Positions 9,171-18,396 of a stretch of 53,037 bases of DNA are shown here, piece after piece. The notes under the pieces are model-generated. The model saw only the letters and a program-made list of their open reading frames with translations. It had not been told where the DNA came from and searched no databases. This stretch comes from Lachnospiraceae bacterium UBA2860 (GTDB taxonomy: Bacteria; Bacillota; Clostridia; Lachnospirales; Lachnospiraceae). Numbering within the stretch: the first letter of the stretch is position 1; each line of letters begins with the position of its first letter. The stretch is from positions 1 through 53,037 of the forward strand of contig DEFE01000026.1 in assembly GCA_002350625.1 (NCBI GenBank). Direction: 5' to 3'. The translations under genes and the position numbers were made by a program.

Positions 9171-10652
9171 TTACGATTTCGCTTTGCAGGCTTTCCTCAG
9201 CCGCTCGACGACGATCTTCAGCGCCTTGATGCGCGCGTACTTCTTGTCTACGGATTCGAGGACGTACCACGGCGCAAATGCCGTATTTGTCTTCTGCAGC
9301 ATCTCATTGATGGCCGCCTCGTAGAGATCCCACTTCTCGCGGTTTCTCCAGTCCTCATCCGTGATTTTCCACTGCTTCTCCGGCGTGTTCTGACGGTCGG
9401 TGAAGCGGGCGAGCTGCGTGTCGGAGTCGATCTGCACCCAGAACTTGATGACGACCGCGCCCCATTCCGCGAGCTCTTTTTCGAACTCGTTCATCTCGTT
9501 GTAGGCTCTCTGCCAGTCGTTTTCGCTGCAGAAACCCTCGAGCCGCTCCACCATGACGCGCCCGTACCAGGTGCGGTCGAAGATGGCGATGTGGCCTGTC
9601 TTCGGGAGGCGGTTCCAGAAGCGCCACAGATAGTGGCGCGCCTTCTCGTGCGGCTCCGGCGAGGCGATCGGGTGGACGATGTATCCGCGCGGATCCAGGG
9701 CTTCCGTGATCCGCTTGATGTTGCCGCCTTTTCCGGCCGCGTCCCAGCCCTCATAGGCGATCACGACGGGGATCTTCTTCCTGTAGATCTCATTGTGGAG
9801 GTCGGAGAGCTCCTTCTGCAGCTTCTTCAGCTCGCTCCTGTACTCGTCTTCGGAGATCTCCTTGTCGAGCGGAATGTCGGCGAGGAGCGGCATCTTCTTC
9901 ATGCGGAAGGTGTTCTGCAGGATCGGCACGGCGTAGGCGGAGTTCTTAAGCGCTGTCTCTATGCCCTGGTTGAGGAACTGCATCACCTGCAGCTCCGCCC
10001 ACTTGTGGTCCTTGGCGTCGATGATGTACCACGGCGCGTTGGAGCGGTTGGTGTCGGTCAGATAGCGGTCGAAGACATCGAGGAAGATGTTGTAGTGCTT
10101 GTTCTGCCACAGATCCTCCTCGCTCACGCGCCAGCTCGTGTTCTTGTTCTCGCGGAGCGCGTCGAGCCGCTTCTGCTGCTCCTTCTTGCTGATGTGGAAG
10201 AAGAACTTCATGACGAGGTAGCCGTTGTCCGTGAGCTGGCGCTCCGTCATGTTGATGCTGTCTATGTGCTTCAGATAATCCTCCTCGGAGAAGTCCTTGC
10301 GGCACATGCCTTCGGTGACTTCCTTCATCCAGCAGGTGTCGAAGAACTTGAATTTCCCGGCCTCCGGGATCTCGACGAAATAGCGGTAGAGGAAGGGGCG
10401 CCGCTTTTCGTCCGGCGTGGGCGGCGCGTCCATGGTCGCCACCTGGAAGAAGCGCGGATCGATATTTTTGATGACCTTGCCGAGCACGCTGCCCTTCCCG
10501 GCGGCGTCCCAGCCCTCGAAGATCACCATGACCGGGAGGCGCGCTTCCTTGAGGCGCATCTGGTACCCGAAAAGCTTCGCGCGCTCATCTTTTAAGGCAC
10601 TCTTTAAAGCTTCGTCGTCCGGCTGCACGGATTTTACATAGTCTTTCAACAT
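9171..10652 (-). CDS. pap: polyphosphate:AMP phosphotransferase, two-domain PPK2
   Basis: A 493-residue protein with two tandem PPK2 domains. Walker A motifs EGWDAAGKGS and EGWDAAGKGG lie at about 46-55 and 301-310. Two-domain PPK2 proteins transfer phosphate from polyphosphate to AMP, giving ADP. In the C-terminal half the Walker B/lid region is intact (FDRTWYGRVMVERL). The equivalent N-terminal stretch reads FDTCWMKEV, lacking the DR-W-Y pattern, so the N-terminal half is probably structural. This agrees with what is known of Pseudomonas two-domain PPK2. AAGGAGG lies 5 bases before the ATG at 10652. Its promoter is at 10723-10751. Confidence 0.92.
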   Translation of the reverse strand: MLKDYVKSVQPDDEALKSALKDERAKLFGYQMRLKEARLPVMVIFEGWDAAGKGSVLGKVIKNIDPRFFQVATMDAPPTPDEKRRPFLYRYFVEIPEAGKFKFFDTCWMKEVTEGMCRKDFSEEDYLKHIDSINMTERQLTDNGYLVMKFFFHISKKEQQKRLDALRENKNTSWRVSEEDLWQNKHYNIFLDVFDRYLTDTNRSNAPWYIIDAKDHKWAELQVMQFLNQGIETALKNSAYAVPILQNTFRMKKMPLLADIPLDKEISEDEYRSELKKLQKELSDLHNEIYRKKIPVVIAYEGWDAAGKGGNIKRITEALDPRGYIVHPIASPEPHEKARHYLWRFWNRLPKTGHIAIFDRTWYGRVMVERLEGFCSENDWQRAYNEMNEFEKELAEWGAVVIKFWVQIDSDTQLARFTDRQNTPEKQWKITDEDWRNREKWDLYEAAINEMLQKTNTAFAPWYVLESVDKKYARIKALKIVVERLRKACKAKS

Positions 10653-10722
10653 GGCGGCCTCCTTATCATCTTCGCAAATGGCGGCAGATCTCATATCACA
10701 GATAACTCATCTCATAGATAAA

Positions 10723-10751
10723 AATATAGCATATTTACCGAATATATGCAA
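10723..10751 (-). promoter_or_regulatory. promoter of the polyphosphate:AMP phosphotransferase gene
   Basis: On the minus strand TTGCAT (10751-10746), a 17-base spacer and TATATT (10728-10723). The predicted start is about 64 bases before the ATG. Confidence 0.6.
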
Positions 10752-10874
10752 TTTCCGGCGAAAAAGCCGTGCAAATTTCCGAAATTCAAAGCTTCCGCCT
10801 GCAGATTCCCTCAAAAATCGGGCTTTTTCCGCACGCGGGAAAGGCTTATAATGAGCAAATAAAAGGAGCGGAAC

Positions 10875-11405
10875 ATGGACGAACAGGGAGAAAGATTCGA
10901 CATATACGACGACAACAAGCGGCCGACCGGGCGCACGATGCTGAGAAAAGGCAGCTTTCTCAAAGAGGGAGAGTATTGCCTGATCGTGCTGTGCATCATC
11001 GAAACCCCAGATCACCGCTTTCTCATCACGCGGCGGGCGATGGACAAGCACTGGGCCCCGGGCGCGTGGGAAGTGCCGGGCGGCGGCGCGAGGGCGGGAG
11101 AGAGCTCTTTTGAAGCGGTCGTGCGGGAAGTGCGCGAGGAGACGGGACTTGATCTTTATGGCTGCCCCGTGCGCGTCATAGACAGCTATGCGAATGTGGA
11201 CCTGGCCCGCGGAGACAATTATTTCGTGGACATCTATCACGCCGTGAAGGCATTTGAAAGAGAGGACGTGCGGATCGAGAAGGAAGAGGCGACCGCTTTT
11301 GACATCGTGCCTTTTTCCGGGATCCGGCGCTTAAGCGAAGAGGGCGCCTTTCTGCATTTTGCGCGCATTGAGACGGCATTGAAGAAAGCAGGAATTCCGG
11401 TATAA
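10875..11405 (+). CDS. Nudix hydrolase
   Basis: A 176-residue Nudix protein. The full Nudix box G-x5-E-x7-RE-V-x-EE-x-G-L spans residues 70-92 (catalytic REVREE). The N-terminal FDIYDDNKRPTGR resembles the start of IPP isomerase-like and YfcD-like Nudix proteins, which act on nucleoside diphosphate derivatives. The exact substrate is not predictable. AAGGAG lies 7 bases before the ATG. A TATAAT at 10847-10852 is a likely -10, giving a short leader; no good -35 is seen. The channel gene follows after 18 bases, so the two may be cotranscribed. Confidence 0.88.
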   Translation: MDEQGERFDIYDDNKRPTGRTMLRKGSFLKEGEYCLIVLCIIETPDHRFLITRRAMDKHWAPGAWEVPGGGARAGESSFEAVVREVREETGLDLYGCPVRVIDSYANVDLARGDNYFVDIYHAVKAFEREDVRIEKEEATAFDIVPFSGIRRLSEEGAFLHFARIETALKKAGIPV

Positions 11406-11423
11406 ATCCGGAGGGGAGGATCC

Positions 11424-12395
11424 ATGGCGGAGACGGAAAAGAACAGCTACGAACGCCTGCGGCACCGCATTTTCGAAATCATACAGATCGGCAACACGAG
11501 CGACGGGATCTCGCGTTTTTTCGACGTGTTCATCGCGTGCGTCATCATTCTGAATATCGCGACTTTGTTTCTCGGCACCTTCGACAGCATGGAGCCTTAT
11601 GCCTGCGTGCTCGATGTCATCGAGGTCGTGACGATGCTCGTCTTTATCGTCGAGTACGCCCTGCGCATCTGGACGGCGGATTTCCTCTATCCGCGCCTTA
11701 CGAGGGGCCGCGCGGTGCTCAGGTTCATGCGCTCCTTTGACGGGCTGGTCGACCTTCTGACAATTCTGCCCTTCTTCTTCCTGAGCGGCTTTGTCGCCTT
11801 CCGCATGCTGCGCGTCGTGCGCATCTTCCATCTGTTCAGGATCAACGCTTACTACGATTCCTTCAACGTGATCAGCGCGGTCCTCTACGAGAAGAGAAAT
11901 CAGATCATCTCCTCGTCCTTCATCATCTTCGTGCTGATGCTTGCGGCGTCGCTGTCCATGTACAGCGCCGAGCACCCGGTGCAGCCGGAGAATTTCAAAA
12001 ATGCCTTCTCCGGGATCTGGTGGAGTGTATCCGCGCTCCTTACCGTCGGCTACGGCGACATCTATCCGGTCACGGCGCTCGGGCGGACGATGGCCATCGT
12101 CATCAGCTTCCTCGGCGTCGGCGCCGTCGCCATCCCCACCGGCATCATCTCCGCCGGCTTCGTCGAGCAGTACACCCAGGCGGCCGCCACCTCGGCGGAC
12201 AGAATTGAAAGATACCTGCAGACGGTCCTGATCGACATCGACAGCCGGTGGATCGGAAAAAGTGTGGATGAGGTCGAGAAGGAGTACAGCGTCATCATCC
12301 TGATGGTCAAACGGGAGAGAGGCTATGAGCGGCCGGATCTGGATTTCCGCGTCATGACCGGCGACGCGCTGATCGTCTGTGACAGAGAGGGATAA
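11424..12395 (+). CDS. voltage-gated-type potassium channel subunit
   Basis: A 323-residue six-helix ion channel subunit. S1-S3 span roughly residues 32-120. The S4 segment carries regularly spaced charges (R127, R130, R133, R139 in FRMLRVVRIFHLFRI). The pore loop has the K+ selectivity filter TVGYGD at 207-212, followed by S6 ending near GIISAGFVEQ. The last ~70 residues resemble a compact TrkA_C/RCK_C-type cytoplasmic domain (VMTGDALIVCD). The protein is expected to form a tetramer in the membrane. GGAGGGGAGG precedes the ATG. It lies between the Nudix and cardiolipin synthase genes, same strand, with small gaps. Confidence 0.92.
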   Translation: MAETEKNSYERLRHRIFEIIQIGNTSDGISRFFDVFIACVIILNIATLFLGTFDSMEPYACVLDVIEVVTMLVFIVEYALRIWTADFLYPRLTRGRAVLRFMRSFDGLVDLLTILPFFFLSGFVAFRMLRVVRIFHLFRINAYYDSFNVISAVLYEKRNQIISSSFIIFVLMLAASLSMYSAEHPVQPENFKNAFSGIWWSVSALLTVGYGDIYPVTALGRTMAIVISFLGVGAVAIPTGIISAGFVEQYTQAAATSADRIERYLQTVLIDIDSRWIGKSVDEVEKEYSVIILMVKRERGYERPDLDFRVMTGDALIVCDREG

Positions 12396-12409
12396 ACGGG
12401 AGAATCTGA

Positions 12410-13969
12410 TTGAAGCGTGCAGGCAGCAGACGAATAGAAAAACACAGTGATGACCGCAATTCCATCATCCGGGTCACGGTTGCGGCGGTTCTTCTCGGCA
12501 TACAGGTCGCGTGGCTGATCTATGTCATCGTGCATCTTCAGGACCGCTGGCCGTGGATCGCGACGGCGGGGAGCTATGTCACCGTGTTTGTTCTTGTCGG
12601 CGTCTATTGCCGCAGGATGAATTCCGCCTCCAAGATCGCCTGGATGATTGTCATTGCGGCCGTGCCTGTGCTCGGCGTGACCCTCTACCTGCTCATGGGC
12701 AGAAAGAACGTCAACAAGCGCATGCGGAAGCATTTCTCCGAGATCGACAGCCTGCTGGAAGGACTTCTCGGGCAGGAAGCGGAGGTGTGGCGGCGCCTTG
12801 TGGAAGAGGACCCGCGCATCGCAAATGAATTCCGCTATATCCTCAACGAGACGGGAATGCCCGTCTTTTCAAATACGGATGTGCGCTATTTCCCGGACCA
12901 GGCGGACGCCTTTGAAAAGCAGCTCGAGGAGCTTGAAAAGGCGGAGAAGTTTATCTTCCTCGAGTACTACGCGATCGAGGACCGCGAGAGCTTCGCGAGG
13001 GTGAAAAGAATTCTCAGGAGGAAAGCGGCGGAGGGCGTGGAGGTGCGCCTCTTCTACGATGAGATCGGCAGCATCAGCTTCCTCACGCAGCGCTTTATCA
13101 GACAGATGGAGGCGATCGGCATCGACTGCCGTGTCTTCAATCCCGTCGCGCCCGTCATGAACCTGTTCATGAACAACCGCGACCACCGGAAGATCATGGT
13201 CGTTGACAACCGCGTGGCCTTCACTGGGGGCTACAATCTGGCGAATGAGTATTTCCATCTGACGGAGCCGTACGGGTACTGGAAGGATTCGGGCATCATG
13301 CTTAAAGGGGACGCTGTCTCCGGCATGACGCTGCTGTTCCTTGAGATGTGGAATGCGATGGAACTGACGGATACCGACTTTATGCGGTATCTCAGGCGGC
13401 CGCCTTACACGGCTTCAGGCAGGGGGTTCGTGCAGCCTTACGCCGGCACTCCCATGCGGGACGAGCGCGTCGCGGAAGAAGTGTATATGAACGTGCTGCG
13501 CGGCGCGCAGTCCTACGTTTACTTCGTCTCGCCCTACCTCGTGATCACGGACGAGATGTCGAGAGAGCTCACGTCCGCGGCGAAGCGCGGGATCGATGTC
13601 CGCATCGTGATTCCCGGCATACCGGACAAGAAGACGGTCTATCTGGAGACGCGGTCCTTCCTGCCGCAGCTCGTGCGCGCCGGCGTGCGCATCTTTATCT
13701 ATACGCCGGGCTTCAGCCACGCCAAGATGTGCGTCTCGGACGACCTTCTTTCGATCGTCGGGACGATTAACCTGGACTATCGCTCTTTGTATCTGCACTT
13801 TGAAAATGCCGTGCTGGTCAAGGACGGGGAAACCGCGGAAAAGGTGCGGCTCGATTTTGAGGATATGTTCGGCAAAAGCCGCGAATACACGGAGGAGGAT
13901 ACGAAGCGCAATCATGCGCCGTACCGTTTCGTACAGGCGTTCTTAAGGCTGATCGCGCCTCTTCTGTGA
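12410..13969 (+). CDS. cls: cardiolipin synthase
   Basis: A 519-residue membrane phospholipase-D-type enzyme that joins two phosphatidylglycerol molecules to cardiolipin. Two N-terminal transmembrane helices (about residues 22-42 and 48-68) form the PLDc_N region. Two HKD motifs follow: HRKIMVVD with H259 and HAKMCVSD with H437, each with the trailing G-G/G-T and N residues. The start codon is TTG at 12410, supported by GGGAGA 6 bases upstream and no better ATG. It begins 14 bases after the channel stop, so coexpression with the K+ channel is likely. Confidence 0.93.
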   Translation: MKRAGSRRIEKHSDDRNSIIRVTVAAVLLGIQVAWLIYVIVHLQDRWPWIATAGSYVTVFVLVGVYCRRMNSASKIAWMIVIAAVPVLGVTLYLLMGRKNVNKRMRKHFSEIDSLLEGLLGQEAEVWRRLVEEDPRIANEFRYILNETGMPVFSNTDVRYFPDQADAFEKQLEELEKAEKFIFLEYYAIEDRESFARVKRILRRKAAEGVEVRLFYDEIGSISFLTQRFIRQMEAIGIDCRVFNPVAPVMNLFMNNRDHRKIMVVDNRVAFTGGYNLANEYFHLTEPYGYWKDSGIMLKGDAVSGMTLLFLEMWNAMELTDTDFMRYLRRPPYTASGRGFVQPYAGTPMRDERVAEEVYMNVLRGAQSYVYFVSPYLVITDEMSRELTSAAKRGIDVRIVIPGIPDKKTVYLETRSFLPQLVRAGVRIFIYTPGFSHAKMCVSDDLLSIVGTINLDYRSLYLHFENAVLVKDGETAEKVRLDFEDMFGKSREYTEEDTKRNHAPYRFVQAFLRLIAPLL

Positions 13970-14021
13970 ACCTGATGGCGTTTTTTCTTACGGGGCCTGC
14001 CCGCGCCTCTTATGTGAAGCC

Positions 14022-14525
14022 TTAAGCTTCCTTCGCGAGCGTCTTCATGACGAAGGCGGGAACCTCGGCGGGTTCGATGCCGAGCACAAAGGCAAACTCG
14101 CGGTTGACGCGCGTCTCGATATCCTTCAGGAACTGTTCGTCGGAGGAGTGAAATTTCTTGCCGAGCTCATGCTGCTCGTCACGCTTTTTGTAGAAGAGGG
14201 AGATGAGTCCGAGCAGCGTCCCGGAGCTTCCGGTCTTCCGCATGGCGGCGATCATGTTTTGCCGCTGCTTCTCATCATTGATCCAGTCGGGCTCTTTTTC
14301 CGGAAGCTCCCGGATGGATTTGAGGATTTCCTTTTTTGTCACCGGCGCGCGCAGAAAGAGCTCTTCCCGCGCGACGGGAATATAAAGACGGGAACCGCGC
14401 TCATAGACCGGTTCGAGGATATAGTACATGTCGTTCGTGCCGCTTAAATCCATCTCACGGATATCGGCGACCGTGCAGATGCCGTCCCGGGAATGGACGA
14501 CGGTATCACCTTTATTCCATCTCAT
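14022..14525 (-). CDS. CarD-family transcriptional regulator
   Basis: A 167-residue CarD/CdnL-type protein. The N-terminal RNA-polymerase-interacting Tudor-like domain begins MRWNKGDTVVHSRDGICTV and includes YYILEPVYERGSRLYIPV. The C-terminal half is helical, as in CarD proteins that bind near the -10 element. The ATG at 14525 has AGAGGTGA upstream; an ATG 6 codons earlier has no ribosome site. A -10 with TGTTAAAAT at 14546-14554 gives a leader of about 14 bases. It is convergent with cls with no clear hairpin terminator between them (13970-14021). Confidence 0.85.
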   Translation of the reverse strand: MRWNKGDTVVHSRDGICTVADIREMDLSGTNDMYYILEPVYERGSRLYIPVAREELFLRAPVTKKEILKSIRELPEKEPDWINDEKQRQNMIAAMRKTGSSGTLLGLISLFYKKRDEQHELGKKFHSSDEQFLKDIETRVNREFAFVLGIEPAEVPAFVMKTLAKEA

Positions 14526-14545
14526 ACAGCTCACCTCTTGCATCT

Positions 14546-14554
14546 ATTTTAACA
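14546..14554 (-). promoter_or_regulatory. extended -10 promoter of the CarD-like gene
   Basis: TGTTAAAAT on the minus strand, with a weak TTACGA 17 bases further upstream. The predicted start is about 14 bases before the ATG. Confidence 0.5.
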
Positions 14555-14753
14555 TTTCTCCGCTTTTTTCGTAAGGCAGAAAAGCAAAGCAAAATGACGG
14601 TTTTGAAGCGCCGCGCGCGGACAGGGTCGCACGAGATGGCTGATTATGATATACTAACAGTTTAAGGCAGGGAGCTTAAGTGCCGTCAGCGAATGCCGAA
14701 GGCACAAGGAGAACAAGATGCCGGATGCGCTCCGGCTGAAAGGAGCCTTCAGG

Positions 14754-15557
14754 ATGAATACACTCGGTTTTATCGGAATGGGTAATATGGCCGGCGCCCT
14801 CGCGGAGGGATTTATCCGGAGCGGCCGGCTGCCCGCTTCGCGCATATATGCCTACGCGCCGCATCAGGAGAAGCTCGCGGCGAGCGCCGCGCGCATCGGT
14901 TTTACGGCCTGTGCTTCCCTTAAGGAGCTCACGGCTGCAGCGGACACGATCGTCATGGCCTGCAAGCCCTACCAGGTGGAGGACGTGCTGAAGGCGTGCC
15001 GCGAAGACTTACGCGGCAAGGCGCTTCTCTCCGTCGCGCTCGGCTGGAACTTCGCGCGCTATACGGCGCTCCTTGACCCGTCGACGCGCATTCAGTGCAT
15101 CATGCCCAACACGCCGGCGCTCGTCCGGGAGGGCGTCCTTCTCTTTGAGGAGGCGCATTCACTTGCCGCGGATGAGAGAGCGGAGATCATGGAGCTCTTC
15201 GGCGCGCTCGGCATGACGGTGGAGCTGCCGTCTGCGCTTATGGGAATCGGCGGCGCCGTGGCCGGCTGCGGCCCGGCCTTTGCGGACCTCATGATGGAAG
15301 CCTACGCGGACGCCGGCGTCAAGTACGGTCTGCCGCGGGAGACCGCGCTGCGCCTCGCGGAGCAGACGCTCCTCGGAAGCGCGCGCCTCGCGCTTCAAAG
15401 CGGGGAGCACCCGGGCGTTCTGAAGGACAGGGTGACATCGCCCGGCGGGACGACCATCCGGGGCGTGTGCGCGCTTGAGAAGGCGGCGTTCAGAAGCGCC
15501 TGCATCGAATCGATCGACGCCGTGATGTCCCACGACCTGAAGCGCCGGGACAACTGA
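14754..15557 (+). CDS. proC: pyrroline-5-carboxylate reductase
   Basis: A 267-residue enzyme that reduces pyrroline-5-carboxylate to proline with NAD(P)H. The N-terminal Rossmann motif is GFIGMGNMAGA, the middle has CIMPNTPALVREG, and the C-terminal signature is VTSPGGTTIRGVCALE, typical of ProC. There are two in-frame starts with ribosome sites: 14718 (AAGGAG, 6-base spacing) and 14754 (AGGAG, 8-base spacing). The second is chosen because the Rossmann strand begins directly after it; the first would add 12 residues. The CsoR-family gene follows after 21 bases. Confidence 0.95.
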   Translation: MNTLGFIGMGNMAGALAEGFIRSGRLPASRIYAYAPHQEKLAASAARIGFTACASLKELTAAADTIVMACKPYQVEDVLKACREDLRGKALLSVALGWNFARYTALLDPSTRIQCIMPNTPALVREGVLLFEEAHSLAADERAEIMELFGALGMTVELPSALMGIGGAVAGCGPAFADLMMEAYADAGVKYGLPRETALRLAEQTLLGSARLALQSGEHPGVLKDRVTSPGGTTIRGVCALEKAAFRSACIESIDAVMSHDLKRRDN

Positions 15558-15578
15558 TCACAAGCGGAGGAGACGCAC

Positions 15579-15965
15579 ATGCACGACCACAAGCATGCAG
15601 AGGCGCATGCCCATGAACATCCTCATGAACACGCGCAGAACCCTGCGCATGAACATGATCACACGCATGCGCATGAACACGACCACACGCATACACACAC
15701 GCATGATCCGGCGGAGATGAAGAAGATCGTCAACCGCCTGTCCCGTTCCATCGGGCATCTCGAGTCCGTGAAGCGCATGGTCGAGAGCGGGCAGGACTGC
15801 CCGGACGTGCTCGTACAGCTCGCCGCCGTGCGGGCGGAGCTGGCCGGCGCCGGCAAGGCGATCCTCAAGCAGCATATTGAGCACTGCATCGTCGACGCCA
15901 TCCGGGACGAGGACGAGGAAGCAATCACGAAGATGAACCGGGCGATTGACCGGTTTATGAAATAG
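15579..15965 (+). CDS. CsoR/RcnR-family metal-sensing repressor with His-rich tail
   Basis: A 128-residue DUF156 (CsoR/FrmR/RcnR) protein. The core from about residue 47 is helical and has the CsoR-type metal triad C74, H99 and C103 (C-x24-H-x3-C), which favours Cu(I) sensing. Ahead of it is an unusual N-terminal extension with 18 histidines in the first 42 residues, mostly alternating with A, E, D or T. Such tails bind Ni, Zn, Co or Cu in other proteins. GGAGG lies 9 bases before the ATG. No metal transporter lies beside it. The neighbours are proC and the polysaccharide-initiating transferase, the latter 3 bases downstream. Confidence 0.88.
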   Translation: MHDHKHAEAHAHEHPHEHAQNPAHEHDHTHAHEHDHTHTHTHDPAEMKKIVNRLSRSIGHLESVKRMVESGQDCPDVLVQLAAVRAELAGAGKAILKQHIEHCIVDAIRDEDEEAITKMNRAIDRFMK

Positions 15966-15968
15966 CTT

Positions 15969-17357
15969 ATGTACGAACTGCAGAAAAACAGGTGGCTGAA
16001 GCATATTGATTTTGCGATCGCGGACATTCTGACGCTGGAATGTCTGTATCTTGTGCTCGTTAATTTCATGATCTCGAAGCGGGAGTGGAACAGGCTCGGC
16101 GTCCACAAGCAGGTCGCCGTCGCGATCCCGATCATCTCGATCCTTCTCTATACGGCCTACGATTTTCACAAGAATATCCTCAGGCGCTCCGCGATGATGG
16201 AGCTCGCGGCCGCCTTCAACTATGCCTGCTTTGTGTCGGGCAGCATCCTGGTGTACCTGTATCTCTCTAAGGACGCCTGGAAGTTCTCCCGCCGCCTCTT
16301 CATCGTCTTCTTCATCCTCTCGGTGCCCTGCCTCTTTGCCGTCCGCATGCTGTATAAGCGGATCCTCGTGCGCGTGGCAGCGAGGAGAACACCCGCGCTC
16401 ATCCTTGTGACGGACCGCGCCGTGACGGAAGAGACGGTCGGCGCGATCGAGACGGGGGACATGCGCTGCCACCTCTCCGCCATTTTCTGCGCGGGCGGGC
16501 AGGCGCCGTTTCCGGAAGTGTTTCCCCTTGAGGAGACGCTGCTTGAGAATTACCGCAACACGCAGCCGATCGATGAAGTGATCCTCGATCTTACGGATGA
16601 GGCCCTGTACCGGAAGTGGGCGGCATTTCTGCTCGACTCGGGACTTACGATCCACATCCGCATCGACGAGCTGTCGAAGGGCCTCCCCAATACGATGATC
16701 GAACAGCTGGGAGACATGACGGTCGTCTCTGCGAGCAATTCCGTCGCGTATCCGGGGCAGCTGATCCTGAAGCGCCTCATGGACATCGCCGGGAGCCTCG
16801 TCGGCCTCTTCTTCACGTTCATCGCTTTTCTCATCTTCGGCCCGGTCATTAAGATCCAGTCGCCGGGGCCCGTGTTCTATTCGCAGATCCGCGTCGGCCG
16901 GAACGGCAGGCAGTTCAGAATCTATAAGTTCCGCAGCATGTATCCGGACGCGGACGCGCGCAAGAAGGAGCTGATGGAGAACAACAAGATGAGCGGCCAG
17001 ATGTTTAAGGTCGAGGACGATCCGCGCATCTTCCCCGTCGGCCGCTTTATGAGAAAGCATTCGATCGACGAGATGCCGCAGTTCTTAAATGTGCTGAAAG
17101 GCGACATGTCGCTCGTCGGGACGCGCCCGCCGACACTGGACGAGTGGGAGCGGTACTCCCCGCACCACAGGGCCAGGCTCAGCGCCAAGCCCGGGCTCAC
17201 CGGCATGTGGCAGGTCAGCGGGAGAAATGACATCACGGACTTCGAAGAGGTGGTCCGGATGGACACGGAATACATCAACAACTGGAGTCTCCTCACGGAT
17301 GTGAAGCTGCTCTTTAAGACGGTTGCCGTCATCTTTACGGGAAAGGGAGCGTCATAG
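15969..17357 (+). CDS. polyprenyl glycosylphosphotransferase (initiating sugar transferase)
   Basis: A 462-residue WbaP/CpsE-type membrane enzyme that moves a sugar-1-phosphate onto undecaprenyl phosphate to start a polysaccharide repeat unit. About four N-terminal transmembrane helices (residues 15-145) are followed by a nucleotide-binding-like domain, a fifth helix (SLVGLFFTFIAFLIF) and the bacterial sugar transferase domain (PVFYSQIRVGRNG, YKFRSM, DEMPQFLNVLKGDMSLVG, RPGLTG-like KPGLTGMWQVSGR). The last residues (about 435-460) are typical. There is no strong ribosome site, and the ATG lies 3 bases after the CsoR-family stop, so translation may be coupled. The gene opens the polysaccharide region. 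Confidence 0.93.
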   Translation: MYELQKNRWLKHIDFAIADILTLECLYLVLVNFMISKREWNRLGVHKQVAVAIPIISILLYTAYDFHKNILRRSAMMELAAAFNYACFVSGSILVYLYLSKDAWKFSRRLFIVFFILSVPCLFAVRMLYKRILVRVAARRTPALILVTDRAVTEETVGAIETGDMRCHLSAIFCAGGQAPFPEVFPLEETLLENYRNTQPIDEVILDLTDEALYRKWAAFLLDSGLTIHIRIDELSKGLPNTMIEQLGDMTVVSASNSVAYPGQLILKRLMDIAGSLVGLFFTFIAFLIFGPVIKIQSPGPVFYSQIRVGRNGRQFRIYKFRSMYPDADARKKELMENNKMSGQMFKVEDDPRIFPVGRFMRKHSIDEMPQFLNVLKGDMSLVGTRPPTLDEWERYSPHHRARLSAKPGLTGMWQVSGRNDITDFEEVVRMDTEYINNWSLLTDVKLLFKTVAVIFTGKGAS

Positions 17358-17358
17358 C

Positions 17359-18396
17359 TTGAAGAAACTGATCAGGGCGGTCCTGTTCGCCGCGGTCCTC
17401 ATCTATGCGGTGCAGTACGCGGGCGACGTCTTCTACGACCGCAACAGGGAGGCCCTTTCATCCACTTATTACGAGGTCGCGCCTCATGGGTGCGACGTCC
17501 TTTTTGTCGGCAATTCGCTCATCATGAACGCGGTCTATCCCATGGAGCTGTACGGCGCCTACGGCATCTGCGGCTACAACCTCGGCACGGGCGGGCAGTC
17601 TCTCCCCGAGTCAAAGCATCTCATCGAGGAGGGGATCAGGCGCTTTTCGCCGAAGCTGATCGTCCTCGACACGACGCAGCTCATCGTGAAAGAGGGCGTG
17701 CAGAGAATCACCTTTCTTCACTATCTGACCGACAATATGCCCTTTTTAAGTTTGGAGAGATTTAAGCTGATCGCGGACCTTTCCGCGCAGATGGCGTACG
17801 GGCCGGATGAAATCATGGAGCTCATCGCGCCTGTCACCATCTACCATCAGAGATGGCCGGAGATCACCGACATCACGCGGGGAAGAGATCCGAAGGCGCA
17901 CACGGCCGGCGCGAAGCTCACGGGCAGAGTCCTGAAAGAAATCCGCCCGCTCTCGCCTCACGAGCCCGACGAAAATGCCTCATTTCCGCCGCTCGCGGTC
18001 GAGACGCTGAAGGAGATCATCGCGCTCTGCGCCGCGCACGACACGGAACTCTGCCTGATCTCGATCCCGCTGCAGTCGATGAGCCAGGAGGGCTTCGAGC
18101 GGAGAGTGGATGCGGCCGGCTTCGCGGAGCGGCTGGCGGCCGAGGCGGGGATCCGCATGTGGAATCAGGCCGCGCGCGCGGATGAGCTCGGCTTCGACCG
18201 GGCGCAGGACTCCGCGGACGGCATTCACCTGAATATCTGCGGCGCCCTGAAATTCAGCGCGGCGCTCGGAGCTTATCTTCATGAGACTTATCAGCTTCCG
18301 GACAGGCGCGGCGACGCGGCCTTTGCCCGCTATGAAGCGCTTTATGCCGATTACCTGAAAGCGAAAGAGAAAATAACTGTTCAGAGCACAAAATAA
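17359..18396 (+). CDS. SGNH/AlgX-like membrane-anchored protein A
   Basis: A 345-residue protein with one N-terminal transmembrane helix and an extracellular SGNH-hydrolase-like domain. Block I reads VLFVGNSL (S53, GNS in place of GDS). Block V reads DGIHLN (D287, H290). It shares the pattern VYPMELY-x2-YG with the protein at 36789-38153, so the two are paralogues at the ends of the polysaccharide region. SGNH proteins in such clusters often acylate or deacylate the glycan. The TTG start at 17359 follows the previous stop by one base, with GGGAG 9 bases upstream. The stop lies in a terminator stem. Confidence 0.72.
   Translation: MKKLIRAVLFAAVLIYAVQYAGDVFYDRNREALSSTYYEVAPHGCDVLFVGNSLIMNAVYPMELYGAYGICGYNLGTGGQSLPESKHLIEEGIRRFSPKLIVLDTTQLIVKEGVQRITFLHYLTDNMPFLSLERFKLIADLSAQMAYGPDEIMELIAPVTIYHQRWPEITDITRGRDPKAHTAGAKLTGRVLKEIRPLSPHEPDENASFPPLAVETLKEIIALCAAHDTELCLISIPLQSMSQEGFERRVDAAGFAERLAAEAGIRMWNQAARADELGFDRAQDSADGIHLNICGALKFSAALGAYLHETYQLPDRRGDAAFARYEALYADYLKAKEKITVQSTK

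Noticed and set aside
15579..15720. Simple-sequence CA/CATG-rich DNA as a non-coding repeat
   Set aside because: It is in frame, encodes the His-rich tail of a complete CsoR-family protein and has a good ribosome site.
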